This document shows, in pieces, positions 9,213-19,067 of a DNA stretch of 64,000 nt. The notes beneath the pieces were generated by a model. The model made no database searches. It saw nothing but the letters and a program-made list of their open reading frames with translations, and was not told the origin of the DNA. How positions within the stretch are numbered: position 1 is the first letter of the stretch; the number at the start of each line of letters is the position of its first letter. Source of the DNA: Zoogloeaceae bacterium G21618-S1 (GTDB lineage Bacteria; Pseudomonadota; Gammaproteobacteria; Burkholderiales; Rhodocyclaceae); assembly GCA_027214125.1 (NCBI GenBank), contig JAPWHF010000013.1:43324-107323 (forward strand), read 5' to 3'. The translations under genes and the position numbers were made by a program.

Positions 9213-10865
9213 ATGGAGCACGCCCCGACAGGCCACGCCGCGGACGACGCCCCCGGCCCCGCCAACTACGTTCCGCTCAGCCCGGTCAGCCTGCTGCACC
9301 GCGCCGCCGACATCTACCCGAGCAAGATCGCCGTCATCGATGGCGAGCGCCGCTTCAGCTACACCGAGTTTCGCGCGCGCTGCTGCCGGCTCGCCTCGGC
9401 GCTGGTGGCGCGCGGTATCGGCCGGGGCGACACCGTCGCCGTGCTCGCGCCCAACACCTCGGCCATGCTCGAAGCCCACTTTGGTGTGCTGATGGCCGGC
9501 GCCGTGCTCAACGCCATCAACATCCGCCTCGACGCACCAACCATCGCCTACTGCCTGCGTCACGGCAAGGCCCGCATTCTGCTGGCCGACACCGAATTCG
9601 CAGCGCTGACCCGCGCCGCACTGGCACAACTCGACGCACCGCCGCCAGTGGTCGACATCCACGCCGAGGGCTTCGATGCGCACATCAGCGACACCACTTA
9701 CGAAGCCTTGCTGTCAGGCGCAGACCCGGCCTTTCGCGGCCCCGGCGCGCAGGACGAGTGGCAAACCGTCTCGCTGCTCTACACCTCCGGCACCACAGGC
9801 AACCCGAAAGGCGTGCTCTACCATTCGCGCGGCGCCTATCTCAATGCGCTGTCCAACGCGCTGATCACCGGCCTCACGCCCGAGTGCGTGTACTTGTGGA
9901 CGCTGCCGATGTTCCACTGCAACGGCTGGACCTACCCCTGGGCCGTCACCGCCGTCGGCGGCACGCATGTGTGTTTGCGCAAGATCGACGCCGGCGCCAT
10001 TTTTGAGCTCATTGAGCGCGAACGCGTGACCCACCTGCATGGCGCGCCAGTGGTGCTCAACCTGCTCATCCACGCGCCCGCCGAACAAAAGCGGCCCATC
10101 ACGCACCGGGTCGACATCGGCGTCGGCGGCGCCCCGCCGCCCTCCCGCGTCATCGCCGACATGGAACGCCTTGGCGTTCACGTCACGCATCTGTATGGCA
10201 CCACCGAAACCTACGGTCCCTCGGCCATCTGCGCCTGGCAAACCGACTGGCACACCCAGCCCGCCGACGCCCAGGCCAGGCTGCGCGCACGCCAGGGCGT
10301 ACGCATGCTCGCTCAGGAAGATATCCAGGTGGTCGATACGCTCAGCGGGCAACCCGTCCCCGCCGACGGCGAAACCCTCGGCGAAGTCCTGCTGCGCGGC
10401 AACGCCGTGATGAAAGGCTATCTCGACAACCGCGACGCCACGGCCACCGCGCTGGCCGACGGCTTCTATCACACCGGCGATCTGGCCGTGCGCCATGCCG
10501 ATGGCTACTTCGAGATCCGCGATCGCGCCAAGGACATCATCATCTCCGGCGGCGAAAACATCGCCTCCATCGAGGTCGAAGAAGCCCTCTACCAGCACCC
10601 TGACATTCTCGAGGCCGCCGTGGTCGCTGCACCCGATGCGCGCTGGGGCGAGGTGCCTTGCGCCTTTATCACCCTGCGCGAGGGCGCCACACTCAGCCCC
10701 GAGGCGATCCAGCAGTTCTGTCGCGAGCGGCTGGCGCACTTCAAATCCCCGCGCCACATCCTCTTCGGCCCGTTGACCAAGACCGCCACCGGCAAGGTGC
10801 AGAAGTTCGCCCTGCGCGCCCAGGCCCGCGCCCATGTCGACGCCACCACGGGGGTGCCGTCATGA
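9213..10865 (+). CDS. AMP-forming acyl-CoA synthetase (DmdB/AAE-like)
   Basis: This 550-residue ANL-superfamily ligase would activate a carboxylic acid to its CoA ester with ATP. Visible motifs are YTSGTTGNPKG (P-loop), LYGTTETYGP, YHTGD, DRAKDIIISGGENI and the C-terminal catalytic Lys in TATGKVQK. The ATG at 9213 has AAGGAG 6-7 bases upstream; an open frame continues to 9048 but has no ribosome site. Overall character is that of medium-chain or methylmercaptopropionate-CoA ligases rather than a classical malonyl-CoA synthetase. The gene overlaps the malonyl-CoA decarboxylase as ATGA, so the acyl substrate may be linked to that enzyme. Confidence 0.9.
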   Translation: MEHAPTGHAADDAPGPANYVPLSPVSLLHRAADIYPSKIAVIDGERRFSYTEFRARCCRLASALVARGIGRGDTVAVLAPNTSAMLEAHFGVLMAGAVLNAINIRLDAPTIAYCLRHGKARILLADTEFAALTRAALAQLDAPPPVVDIHAEGFDAHISDTTYEALLSGADPAFRGPGAQDEWQTVSLLYTSGTTGNPKGVLYHSRGAYLNALSNALITGLTPECVYLWTLPMFHCNGWTYPWAVTAVGGTHVCLRKIDAGAIFELIERERVTHLHGAPVVLNLLIHAPAEQKRPITHRVDIGVGGAPPPSRVIADMERLGVHVTHLYGTTETYGPSAICAWQTDWHTQPADAQARLRARQGVRMLAQEDIQVVDTLSGQPVPADGETLGEVLLRGNAVMKGYLDNRDATATALADGFYHTGDLAVRHADGYFEIRDRAKDIIISGGENIASIEVEEALYQHPDILEAAVVAAPDARWGEVPCAFITLREGATLSPEAIQQFCRERLAHFKSPRHILFGPLTKTATGKVQKFALRAQARAHVDATTGVPS

Positions 10866-12289
10866 GCGCCACACTTCCCGCCTCGCCAACCCGGCGCGAC
10901 GCCTCGGCACTGCCGTTCTGGCGGCGCATGCTGGCGCACGCCAGCTTCCCGCGAAAAGCCGGCCACAAAGCGCCCACCGAACGCGACTGGAAAGCCATCG
11001 AGCATCTGCTCGCCGACGCCGCACGCGGGGGCGATGGTGAAGCGGTGGCCCGCGATCGCATGCTGCGGTTGCTCGATTTCCATGCCCTCGCCGACGACGC
11101 CGGCAAGCGGCGCCTGTTCAAGCACCTGAACGACGCCTACTCGCCCGACGCCACGCGCGTCGGCCAGGCCATCGAGCGCTACCTGAGCGCCACCGACACC
11201 CACGCCCGCAGCCTTGCCGAGACCGATCTGCGCGATGCGCTCGACACGCCGCGCATCCAGATCCTGTCGCAGTGCAATCTCTTGCCCGACGGCGTGCACG
11301 CGCTGGTGCGGCTGCGCGCCGATTTGATCCGGCTCGATCCGCGCGGTGAGCATTTCGCCGCCCTCGAGCGCGATCTGGTGCGGCTCTTTCATGACTGGTT
11401 TGATGTCGGCTTTCTGGCGCTCAAGCGCATCGGCTGGGGCTCGCCCGCCGCCTTGCTCGAAAAGCTGATCCAGTACGAAGCCGTGCACGAGATCAAATCG
11501 TGGACCGACCTGCGCAACCGGCTCGACTCCGACCGCCGGTGCTACGCGTTTTTTCATCCGCGCATGGAAAACGAGCCGCTGATCTTCGTTGAGGTCGCGC
11601 TGTTGGAAAACATCGCCGACAGCGTGCAGGCCCTGCTCGACGAATCACAGCCCACGCTCGACCCGACCACCGCCACGGTCGCCGTGTTCTACTCCATCTC
11701 CAACGCCCAGGCCGGCCTCAAGGGCGTCAGCCTCGGCGAGTTCCTGATCAAGCGCGTGGTCGAGCAGCTCATGAGCGAGTACCCACGCCTGCGCACCTTC
11801 GTCACGCTCTCGCCAGTGCCCGGCTTCACCCGTGCGCTGGCCCGGACGCTCGACACCGAAGACGGCGTCGCGCGCATCCCCGCCAAACTCGCCCCCCTGG
11901 TGCAAGGCGCCACCGACGGCCAGGGGCGCATCGACGCCGCCATCGCTGCCGCTCAGAGCACGCCGAATGCGGCCGTCAAGCAGGAACTCCAGCGCTGGCT
12001 CACCGGCGAATGCGCCCGCTACCTGCTCACCGACAAGCGCGGCAAGCACCCGCTCGACCCGGTCGCCCGCTTCCATTTCGCCAATGGCGCCAGCCTCGCC
12101 AAAATCCACTGGATGGCCGACACCTCCGCGCGCGGCCTGCGTCAGTCCGCCGGGCTGATGGTCAATTACCTCTACCGCCTCGACGAGATCGACACCAACC
12201 ACGACGCCTATGCCCGCGACGGCGCACTGGCCGCCTCGGCCGAGGTCAAGCGCCAGCTCGGCCGAAAAAATGGCGCCGCCAAACGCTGA
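10862..12289 (+). CDS. malonyl-CoA decarboxylase
   Basis: The 475-residue protein converts malonyl-CoA to acetyl-CoA and CO2. The N-terminal half is the helical MCD domain; the C-terminal half is the acetyltransferase-like catalytic domain, with conserved blocks FHPRMENEPLIFVEVAL, SISNAQAGLKGVSLGEFLIK, LSPVPGF and FHFANGA. The Ser of LSPVPGF and the His of FHFANGA are the likely catalytic pair by family comparison. The ATG overlaps the stop of the upstream synthetase gene. Together they suggest breakdown of malonate or a malonyl-type intermediate. Confidence 0.93.
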   Translation: MSATLPASPTRRDASALPFWRRMLAHASFPRKAGHKAPTERDWKAIEHLLADAARGGDGEAVARDRMLRLLDFHALADDAGKRRLFKHLNDAYSPDATRVGQAIERYLSATDTHARSLAETDLRDALDTPRIQILSQCNLLPDGVHALVRLRADLIRLDPRGEHFAALERDLVRLFHDWFDVGFLALKRIGWGSPAALLEKLIQYEAVHEIKSWTDLRNRLDSDRRCYAFFHPRMENEPLIFVEVALLENIADSVQALLDESQPTLDPTTATVAVFYSISNAQAGLKGVSLGEFLIKRVVEQLMSEYPRLRTFVTLSPVPGFTRALARTLDTEDGVARIPAKLAPLVQGATDGQGRIDAAIAAAQSTPNAAVKQELQRWLTGECARYLLTDKRGKHPLDPVARFHFANGASLAKIHWMADTSARGLRQSAGLMVNYLYRLDEIDTNHDAYARDGALAASAEVKRQLGRKNGAAKR

Positions 12290-12320
12290 CCCAGACACCC
12301 TCAACCCCAAAGAGATACAC

Positions 12321-12863
12321 ATGAAAATAGAACGCGAAAACGCCACCCTGCTCGTCGTCGACATGCAGGACAAAGTCCTCAATCTGGTCCCCGACCACGA
12401 ACACATCCTCACGCAGTGCGGCTGGCTCACCGAGCTAGCGCGCGACATGGGCGTGCCGGTGCTCGCCTCCGAACACTACGCCCGCGGCCTCGGCCCGGTG
12501 ACCGAATCCCTGCTGGCGCTCATCGGCGACACCAACGTAGTCTCGAAATCGCATTTCTCCTGCATCGAAGACGGCTGTCTGGCCGAGCGGCCGGAACTTA
12601 AGCGACAGCAATGGATCCTCTGCGGCATCGAAGCCCACGCCTGCGTGATGCTCACCGCGCTCGATTTACGCGCCGCGGGCAAAGAGGTGTTCGTCGTCAC
12701 CGACGCCATCGCCTCGCGCGGCGCCGAAGACAAGCAGCGCGCCATCGAGCGCATGGCCGCCGCCGGCATCGTGCCGGTCACCCGCGAGATGGTCTTGTTC
12801 GAATTGCTGCGCAAGGCCGGCACGCCGGAGTTCAAGGAAATGAGCAAAAAATACCTGCAGTGA
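12321..12863 (+). CDS. isochorismatase-family cysteine hydrolase
   Basis: The 180-residue protein of the YcaC/isochorismatase-like fold has the family triad: Asp14 in LVVDMQ, Lys76 in VSKSHFSC and Cys108 in IEAHACVML. Members with this Cys triad cleave amides, ureas or related C-N bonds; the substrate here is unknown. The ATG at 12321 lies 31 bases after the decarboxylase stop, in the same operon. It could release a carboxylic acid for the synthetase or decarboxylase, but that is inference. Confidence 0.88.
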   Translation: MKIERENATLLVVDMQDKVLNLVPDHEHILTQCGWLTELARDMGVPVLASEHYARGLGPVTESLLALIGDTNVVSKSHFSCIEDGCLAERPELKRQQWILCGIEAHACVMLTALDLRAAGKEVFVVTDAIASRGAEDKQRAIERMAAAGIVPVTREMVLFELLRKAGTPEFKEMSKKYLQ

Positions 12864-12923
12864 GTGCCACCGCGACAGCGCTCAGGTAGGCTTTTGGCCA
12901 CACGAAAAACAGAGGAAACACGG

Positions 12924-14351
12924 ATGTACATCAACGGACAGTGGGTAGCGGCGGCCAGCGGCCAGTGTTTTGACGTGTTCAACCCCGCCACCGGCGAAAC
13001 CATCGGCAGCATGCCCGACGGCGATGCGCGCGACGCCACCGCCGCCATCGAAGCGGCCGCGGCCGCCCTGCCCGCCTGGGCCGACACCACCGCCTACGCC
13101 CGCTCGGCCATCCTGCACAAAGCCTGGCAACTGATGCTGGCGCGCAAGGAGGCGCTGGCCGAGTTAATGACCGCCGAGCAGGGCAAACCGCTCAAGGCCG
13201 CGCGCAATGAGGTGCAGTACGCCGCCGACTTCTTGCAGTGGTTTGCCGAAGAGGCCAAGCGCATCTACGGCGAGACCATCCCCTCGGCGCGGGCCGACCA
13301 GCGCTTCATCGTCGCCCACCAGCCGGTCGGCGTGGTCGCTGCGGTCACGCCATGGAATTATCCGGTGTCGATGATCACCCGCAAGCTGGCCCCGGCGCTG
13401 GCGGCCGGCTGCACCGTGGTGCTCAAGCCGGCCGAAGCCACGCCGCTGTGCGCCAAAGCCGTGTTCGAGATCCTGCACGAAGCCGGCCTGCCCGCCGGCG
13501 TGGCCAACCTGGTCAGCGCGGCCGATCCGCGCCCCATCGGCGAGGTCTTCACCACCCATCCGGCAGTGCGCAAACTCACCTTCACCGGCTCCACCGCCGT
13601 TGGCAAACAGCTGGCGCGCGAAGCGGCCGGCGGCATGAAGCGCATCTCGATGGAGCTCGGCGGCCATGCGCCCTTCATCGTGTTTGACGATGTCGATGCC
13701 AGCCACGCGGCCAAGGGCGCGGCGCTGGTCAAGTTTCTCAACACCGGTCAGGCCTGCATCTCGCCCAATCGCTTTCTGGTGCACGAGCGTGGGGCCGACG
13801 CCTTCGTCGACACCCTGGCCAAGCGTATTCAAGCCATGAAAGCCGGCAACGGCATGGACCCAGCCACGTCGATTGGCCCGCTGATCAACGAAGCAGCCAT
13901 TGCCAAGATCGAAGCGCAGGTGGGCGACGCACTCGCCAAGGGCGCCAAGCTGATTTGCGGCGGTGAGCGCCTGCGCGCCGACGGCCTGGACCGTGGCTGT
14001 TTCTACGCCCCCACCCTGCTCGATCATGTCACGCCCGAGATGCGCATCTATCGCGAGGAGACCTTCGGCCCGGTGGCGCCGGTGGTGCGCTTCAGCGACG
14101 CCAACGATGTGCTCGCCATGGCCAACGACACCACGTACGGTCTGGCCGCCTATGTGTACACCCGCGACATCGGCCGTGCACTGCGCATGTTCGAAGGCCT
14201 GCACTTCGGCATCATCGGCATCAATGACATCAACCCCACCTCGGCCGCCGCGCCCTTTGGCGGCATGAAGGAAAGCGGCCTCGGCCGCGAAGGTGCGCGC
14301 GAAGGCATCATGGAGTATCTGGAAACCAAGCTGGGCGGATTCGCGATCTGA
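12924..14351 (+). CDS. NAD(P)-dependent aldehyde dehydrogenase, GabD-like
   Basis: The 475-residue enzyme oxidises an aldehyde to the acid. The general base Glu in MELGGHAPFIVFDD (about residue 243) and the catalytic Cys in NTGQACISPNRF (about residue 278) are in place, as is the nucleotide-binding GSTAVGKQL. The sequence is closest in character to succinate-semialdehyde dehydrogenase. The ATG at 12924 follows an AGAGGA site. As last gene of the operon it may act on a semialdehyde such as malonate or succinate semialdehyde; the motifs do not distinguish them. Confidence 0.9.
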   Translation: MYINGQWVAAASGQCFDVFNPATGETIGSMPDGDARDATAAIEAAAAALPAWADTTAYARSAILHKAWQLMLARKEALAELMTAEQGKPLKAARNEVQYAADFLQWFAEEAKRIYGETIPSARADQRFIVAHQPVGVVAAVTPWNYPVSMITRKLAPALAAGCTVVLKPAEATPLCAKAVFEILHEAGLPAGVANLVSAADPRPIGEVFTTHPAVRKLTFTGSTAVGKQLAREAAGGMKRISMELGGHAPFIVFDDVDASHAAKGAALVKFLNTGQACISPNRFLVHERGADAFVDTLAKRIQAMKAGNGMDPATSIGPLINEAAIAKIEAQVGDALAKGAKLICGGERLRADGLDRGCFYAPTLLDHVTPEMRIYREETFGPVAPVVRFSDANDVLAMANDTTYGLAAYVYTRDIGRALRMFEGLHFGIIGINDINPTSAAAPFGGMKESGLGREGAREGIMEYLETKLGGFAI

Positions 14352-14372
14352 CTCCGCCGGGGTGACGGCGCC

Positions 14373-17300
14373 TCAGTCGGTCCGGCACCCCGCCTCGGCG
14401 TCCGGCTCAAGATAGGGCAAGAGCGCCGGCCCCATCGACTTGAGAATCTGCACCGGCAGCGCCGAGGTAAATCGATAGCCCGCCGCGTTCGGGCCAAGCA
14501 CGTAGGCGGTGAGCGTGCCGTAGTGACGCGGGCCGAGATAGAACACGAAGGTCGCCGTGCGGTTGAGCGACGGACCGGTACGGTCCCCCGCGAGCACGAT
14601 GCGGTTATCGCCCGTGCCAGTCTTGCCACCGAGGGTCAGCACCGTGCCGTCGGCCAGGGTGAAAGCCCCGGCGAGCCGTCGCGCCGTGCCGCCTTCGACC
14701 ACTTCCGACAAGGCCTGCCGCAAGGCCGTTGCCACTTCCGGCGCCATCACACGCTCACCTTCCGCACGCCGACGCGTGAATTGCGTTTCGTACGGCGTGT
14801 CGGCCGCAAACCGGAATCCCTCGATACGCGCCGTCGGCAAACGCACGCCATCATTGATGATGATGCCCATCAACTCGGCCAATGCGGCCGGGCGGTCGCC
14901 CGAGCTGCCCAGTGCGGTCGCCAGCGAGGGCACCAGATGCTCGAAGGGATAGCCCATGCGCGCCCAGCGCCGGTGGATATCGAGAAAGGCCTCGACTTCC
15001 AGCATGGTGTCGATGCGCACATCCTGCGCCCGTTTGAATCGCGTACGGAACAACCAGCGATACACCGCCTGGCGCTCATCTTCACTCGCCTCCAGGGCTG
15101 CGCCCAGCGTGGCGTCCGGGTGCCCCGTACGATACGCCACCAGCCAGAGCTCCAGCGGATGGAGGCGTGCCACATAACCGCGATCGGGCAAGTCGAAAGC
15201 CTCCGGCGCATGGCGAGCGTAGAGCTGCGCAATCTGCCCCTCTGACATCTTTGCATCGCCCAGCCGCTCGCCAAGGAAACGGGCGAGTTCTGCCGGTGGC
15301 GCCGCCGGATCGAGATAGCGAAATACGGTGCTGAGCCGATCCGCGCTGGGGCGCAGACCGTCAAGCAATTGTGCACGCATGGCCTCCGGCGTGAGGCCCT
15401 GGTATTTGCGCCAGAACCGCCGCAAGAACGTTTGCCCTTCGCGGTCGGCAAAGCGCGCCAGATACTCTGCACGGCGCGGGTCTTCGCTGTCTTCGAGCAG
15501 CTTCGCAGTACTGCCCGGCACCTGATACATCGAGTAGCGCACGACCTCGCGCATCAGCCGCACGAAGGGCAGATTGATCGACGCCTGCAAGGCCTCACGC
15601 ACGGTCGGCGAGCGATTGTCATCCTTGTGATTGAAGTTGCCAAACGTATGCAAACCGCCGCCGGTAAAGAAGCTTTCATCCGGGCTGGCCGAAAAGCGGC
15701 GCTCCAGCGCGGCTTCAAGCATCGCCGGCAGCGCGCGGTCATCGGCCGCCATCAGATAGTCGACGGCCCAGCGACTGAGCCTGTCGCGCCGCGCCAGTTC
15801 GACTTCGCGCAAGGCATTCTTGTCCAGCGTGGCATAGCGCTCGTGCAACTCGGCGACGATCTCGAGATAGGTGGTCAGCACCCGTAACTTGGCGGTCGAG
15901 CCGAGCTCAAGCTTGCTGCCCTCATTGATGTCGAGCGGCTTGTCGGTCGTGTCGGTCTGCACGCGCACCCGGTTGCCACCGGCGGAACGCTCAACCAGAT
16001 TGAAGCTGTAGCGCACCGCCCCCAAAGAGGTTGGGCCCAGCATGCGTTCGCCGATCAAGCCCTGCCCGGCGGCAAACTCGGGCTCGCTGAGGCGAGCGAG
16101 ATAGTCGCTCACCGCGTACTGCAGATCCCGATTCAGGGTAGACGACACATCCACATCAATGCGATCGAGTCCATACAGCGACGTGCCCAGCAGCCCGGCA
16201 ACGCGCGCGCGCACCGCGCCGGCGCCTTTTCCGGTCACCGTCGGGTGGCGTGCCGGGTCGTTGATCTGATCACGAAAGGCCAGGGTCTGCGCCCGCGCCG
16301 CTTCGCTCAAACGCGGCGAAATGACGCCCGCCTCGGCAAGCAACCGCAGGTAGCTCCCCGTCAGTTGCACCAGATCGTCGCGGCCGCGCGCCAGGTAATA
16401 AGAGGGCCGGCGGTGCGCAATCATCAGTGCCACCACCTGGCGCATGGCCAGGCCCTGGGCCGCGAGCGTCTCACCGTCACCGTCGGCGCGCGACAGCAAA
16501 TCATTCACCTGCGAAAAATCGGCACCGAACCACACCCACAGACCATCGCCCAGACCGTTGACCTCGCCATACCCTGATGCCGCCGACAGGGGCACCGTGT
16601 TGAGGTAGCCAAGCACCAGGTGCTGACGCGCCGGCAAGGTATTTTCACCCGCCTGATACGCGCGCACGCTGGCCGACACCATCTGCCGTAACTTCTCACG
16701 CGCATTGTGCGTAATGCCATCAGGCGAGTGGCGGTATTTCTCGATCTGCGTTGCCAGCGTGCTGCCGCCGGGCGCATCCAGATCGGCATCGACCATTCGC
16801 CCCAGCTGGCCAATGGCGGCCCGACCGAAACGCACCCAGTCAACCGCCGGATTCAGCTTCGGACGCTCAGGGTCGAGCAGATCGCGATTTTCGATGAACA
16901 ACAAAGACCCGGCGACCCGTGTGGGCACCGCCTCAAAGACCGGATACGCATGAAAGGGGTAGCGAAAACGGTAGAGCGACGTGTCCCGGCAGTCGGTCAG
17001 CGCAAAGCCTGCCTGGCTTTTTTCTCGATACGGTGCGAAATAGCCACGCTGGGTGTAGTCCATCAGCGCATCAGAAAAGCGCGTTTGAGCACTCAGCGCA
17101 AAGCCACGCGCCTGCAAACGCTCGGCGATCCGCGGAAGCTCGGTGTAACCCATGCGCTGGTCAAAGGGACCATGCAACGGATAAACGACGGCCTTGCTCG
17201 GCCCGGCCGAGATCTCGAACTTGAGCTTGTCGGCGTAAGTCGATATTTCACGCGCCTGCAAACGCGAATAATTCAATTCGTAGGAGATCAACAAGCCGCC

Positions 17301-17393
17301 AGCGACGAGGCTCACCAATACGACGATAAATACTGCAATACCGACCAGACGAAAGAAAGTCAGCCGCTGAGCGGATTTGATACGACGAGCCAC
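14373..17393 (-). CDS. class A penicillin-binding protein-like transglycosylase/transpeptidase (divergent)
   Basis: About 1006 residues with an N-terminal membrane anchor (about residues 15-40). The glycosyltransferase (GT51) part is divergent: the usual EDRxF is ENRDL and GGSTITQQ is GGSTLATQ. The transpeptidase part has all three motifs: SxxK as STAK (about residue 500), SxN as SIN (about 606) and KTGTG (about 926). It would build and cross-link peptidoglycan in the periplasm. An unusually long stretch separates SIN from KTGTG. Start is uncertain: GTG at 17393 or TTG at 17399, neither with a clear ribosome site. Confidence 0.85.
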   Translation of the reverse strand: MARRIKSAQRLTFFRLVGIAVFIVVLVSLVAGGLLISYELNYSRLQAREISTYADKLKFEISAGPSKAVVYPLHGPFDQRMGYTELPRIAERLQARGFALSAQTRFSDALMDYTQRGYFAPYREKSQAGFALTDCRDTSLYRFRYPFHAYPVFEAVPTRVAGSLLFIENRDLLDPERPKLNPAVDWVRFGRAAIGQLGRMVDADLDAPGGSTLATQIEKYRHSPDGITHNAREKLRQMVSASVRAYQAGENTLPARQHLVLGYLNTVPLSAASGYGEVNGLGDGLWVWFGADFSQVNDLLSRADGDGETLAAQGLAMRQVVALMIAHRRPSYYLARGRDDLVQLTGSYLRLLAEAGVISPRLSEAARAQTLAFRDQINDPARHPTVTGKGAGAVRARVAGLLGTSLYGLDRIDVDVSSTLNRDLQYAVSDYLARLSEPEFAAGQGLIGERMLGPTSLGAVRYSFNLVERSAGGNRVRVQTDTTDKPLDINEGSKLELGSTAKLRVLTTYLEIVAELHERYATLDKNALREVELARRDRLSRWAVDYLMAADDRALPAMLEAALERRFSASPDESFFTGGGLHTFGNFNHKDDNRSPTVREALQASINLPFVRLMREVVRYSMYQVPGSTAKLLEDSEDPRRAEYLARFADREGQTFLRRFWRKYQGLTPEAMRAQLLDGLRPSADRLSTVFRYLDPAAPPAELARFLGERLGDAKMSEGQIAQLYARHAPEAFDLPDRGYVARLHPLELWLVAYRTGHPDATLGAALEASEDERQAVYRWLFRTRFKRAQDVRIDTMLEVEAFLDIHRRWARMGYPFEHLVPSLATALGSSGDRPAALAELMGIIINDGVRLPTARIEGFRFAADTPYETQFTRRRAEGERVMAPEVATALRQALSEVVEGGTARRLAGAFTLADGTVLTLGGKTGTGDNRIVLAGDRTGPSLNRTATFVFYLGPRHYGTLTAYVLGPNAAGYRFTSALPVQILKSMGPALLPYLEPDAEAGCRTD

Positions 17394-17399
17394 AAACAA

Positions 17400-17733
17400 G
17401 TCCCGGAGGTGATGGGTGACACCAATTATCCCGCATCCACCGCAAAAGCCATCGCACCCCGCACGCGATTGTCGTATTTTTTACTCACCGATCAGCCCGT
17501 TCGCCGGGCGACCCGGCTTTCGGACGGCGCACAGAAGAGCCCCTGCGATCAGGCGGGCCAATCAGGTGGGAATGATGCTGATGAACGACGAAGGCGCTGC
17601 GCCACGTACGAACACGACGATCCATACGCCCAAGCGCGTGCCAGCGACATCCGCCAGACACGCATCAGCCGTGCCCGGCGACAACACCAAACGATCGCTC
17701 AAGGCAGGGCGCCGACAGCCCCGGCGTTTTCGT
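17400..17733. other. intergenic region between PBP gene and DUF3422 gene
   Basis: About 330 bases between two leftward genes. Short open frames occur in several phases, but none has a ribosome site together with a plausible protein. No tRNA, strong terminator or repeat was seen. It presumably carries the promoter of the penicillin-binding protein gene. Confidence 0.5.
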
Positions 17734-19044
17734 TCAGGACACCTGAACAGCGGTATCGCCGTGCAGGCGGTGGTGTAGCCGACGCATGCCGAACCACGTC
17801 GCCCCAAGCACCAGCGGCAAGACCACCCCGACCACGCCGTCGACATTCACCCCGGCGCCCCAACCTTTGAGCGCTTTAAGCCCGTAGGCGACCAGGCCCA
17901 CGCCGTAGTAGGACACTGCGACCACTGACAAACCCTCGACCGCCTGCTGAAGCCGCAACTGCATGGCTGCGCTGTGGCTCAGGCGTTCAAGCACACGCTG
18001 ATTCTGGCCTTCCTGGGCGATACTGACACGGGTACGCAGCAAGTCATTGGAGCGGCTGACCTTGTTGGCCAAAGCTTCTTGCCGCGCAGCCACCGACAGG
18101 CACGTATCCATCGCCGGCGCCAGACGGCGCGCCATGAACTCACCCAGCGTCGGCACACCTTCGATACGTTTCTCGCGCAACTCACCAATGCGATCGCGCA
18201 CGATACGGTAGTAGGCTTGCGCGGCGCTGAAACGATATCCACTGTCGAAAGACATCGAGCGAACCCGCGCCGCCAGACGCGAAATATCCTGCAGCAACAA
18301 GGCCTCATCGGTGGTGTTCTCGGAAGTCTGCATCTGCAGACCCAGCCGGGTGACATCCGCTTCCACCGTGGTCAGCCGTGCGGCGTGGTCTCGTGCCAGC
18401 GGCAAGGCCAGCATCGCCATCAGGGTGTAGGTCTCGATCTCGCAAATGCGCTGCACAATGCGGCCCAGCTGCATTTCGCGCAAACCCGTGTCGCGCAGCA
18501 GAAAGCGGGAAAAGCCATCCGGACCGACCTGCATGTCGGTCCATAACTCACCCCCGGCGAGCACCCGACTGCCGACCAGCAGCGGCGCGGGAAAGAGCCG
18601 GCGCAAACGCGGATTGTCCAGCTCATAGGCCTCGCCCTGCTCGGCCAGGATGTGCGAGGCGACGATCACCTGCCCCGACAGCGCCTCCAGCCAATCGCGC
18701 GGCACATGCCGCATCGGCGTTTCGGCAAACGCATCACCCGACACGCCCTGCTCGATAAAACTGAAGGTACAAAACTCGGTGTGGCGCTCCCACTTGAGCC
18801 GAAAGGCACCAAAATCGTGAAAGAAATGCTGTGCGCCCGGCTGCGGCCCGGCCACGCCGAAGCGCGCGCACAGGCTGAGCAAAACGCGCTCGTCAGGGGC
18901 GCCACCGTTTTCACCATGAATGGCCAAGTGCGAGACACAGGCCGGGGCGCTCAACCGAATGAACGGCCTGGCATGCAACTCGGCCGCCAGGGTCAAACGC
19001 AAGGGATGATTCAGGCCGGCAGAGAGCACCGTCCGCTCGGGCAT
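17734..19044 (-). CDS. DUF3422 family membrane protein
   Basis: The 436-residue protein of unknown function matches the DUF3422 pattern: an N-terminal soluble region with LNHPLRLTLAAELHARPF, a central region with a helical, coiled-coil segment, and two C-terminal membrane helices (VVAVSYYGVGLVAYGL and VVGVVLPLVLGATWF) followed by a basic tail. The ATG at 19044 starts at MPERTVLSAGLNHP; the frame stays open to 19140 but upstream residues look non-coding. A 52-residue reading frame ends 23 bases upstream and may be co-transcribed. Confidence 0.8.
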   Translation of the reverse strand: MPERTVLSAGLNHPLRLTLAAELHARPFIRLSAPACVSHLAIHGENGGAPDERVLLSLCARFGVAGPQPGAQHFFHDFGAFRLKWERHTEFCTFSFIEQGVSGDAFAETPMRHVPRDWLEALSGQVIVASHILAEQGEAYELDNPRLRRLFPAPLLVGSRVLAGGELWTDMQVGPDGFSRFLLRDTGLREMQLGRIVQRICEIETYTLMAMLALPLARDHAARLTTVEADVTRLGLQMQTSENTTDEALLLQDISRLAARVRSMSFDSGYRFSAAQAYYRIVRDRIGELREKRIEGVPTLGEFMARRLAPAMDTCLSVAARQEALANKVSRSNDLLRTRVSIAQEGQNQRVLERLSHSAAMQLRLQQAVEGLSVVAVSYYGVGLVAYGLKALKGWGAGVNVDGVVGVVLPLVLGATWFGMRRLHHRLHGDTAVQVS

Positions 19045-19067
19045 ATTCAATACCAAGGCATTTCCGA

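Noticed and set aside
17562..17846. A 94-codon minus-strand frame with a hydrophobic stretch in the gap before the PBP gene.
   Set aside because: It overlaps the end of the DUF3422 gene in another frame and has no ribosome site.
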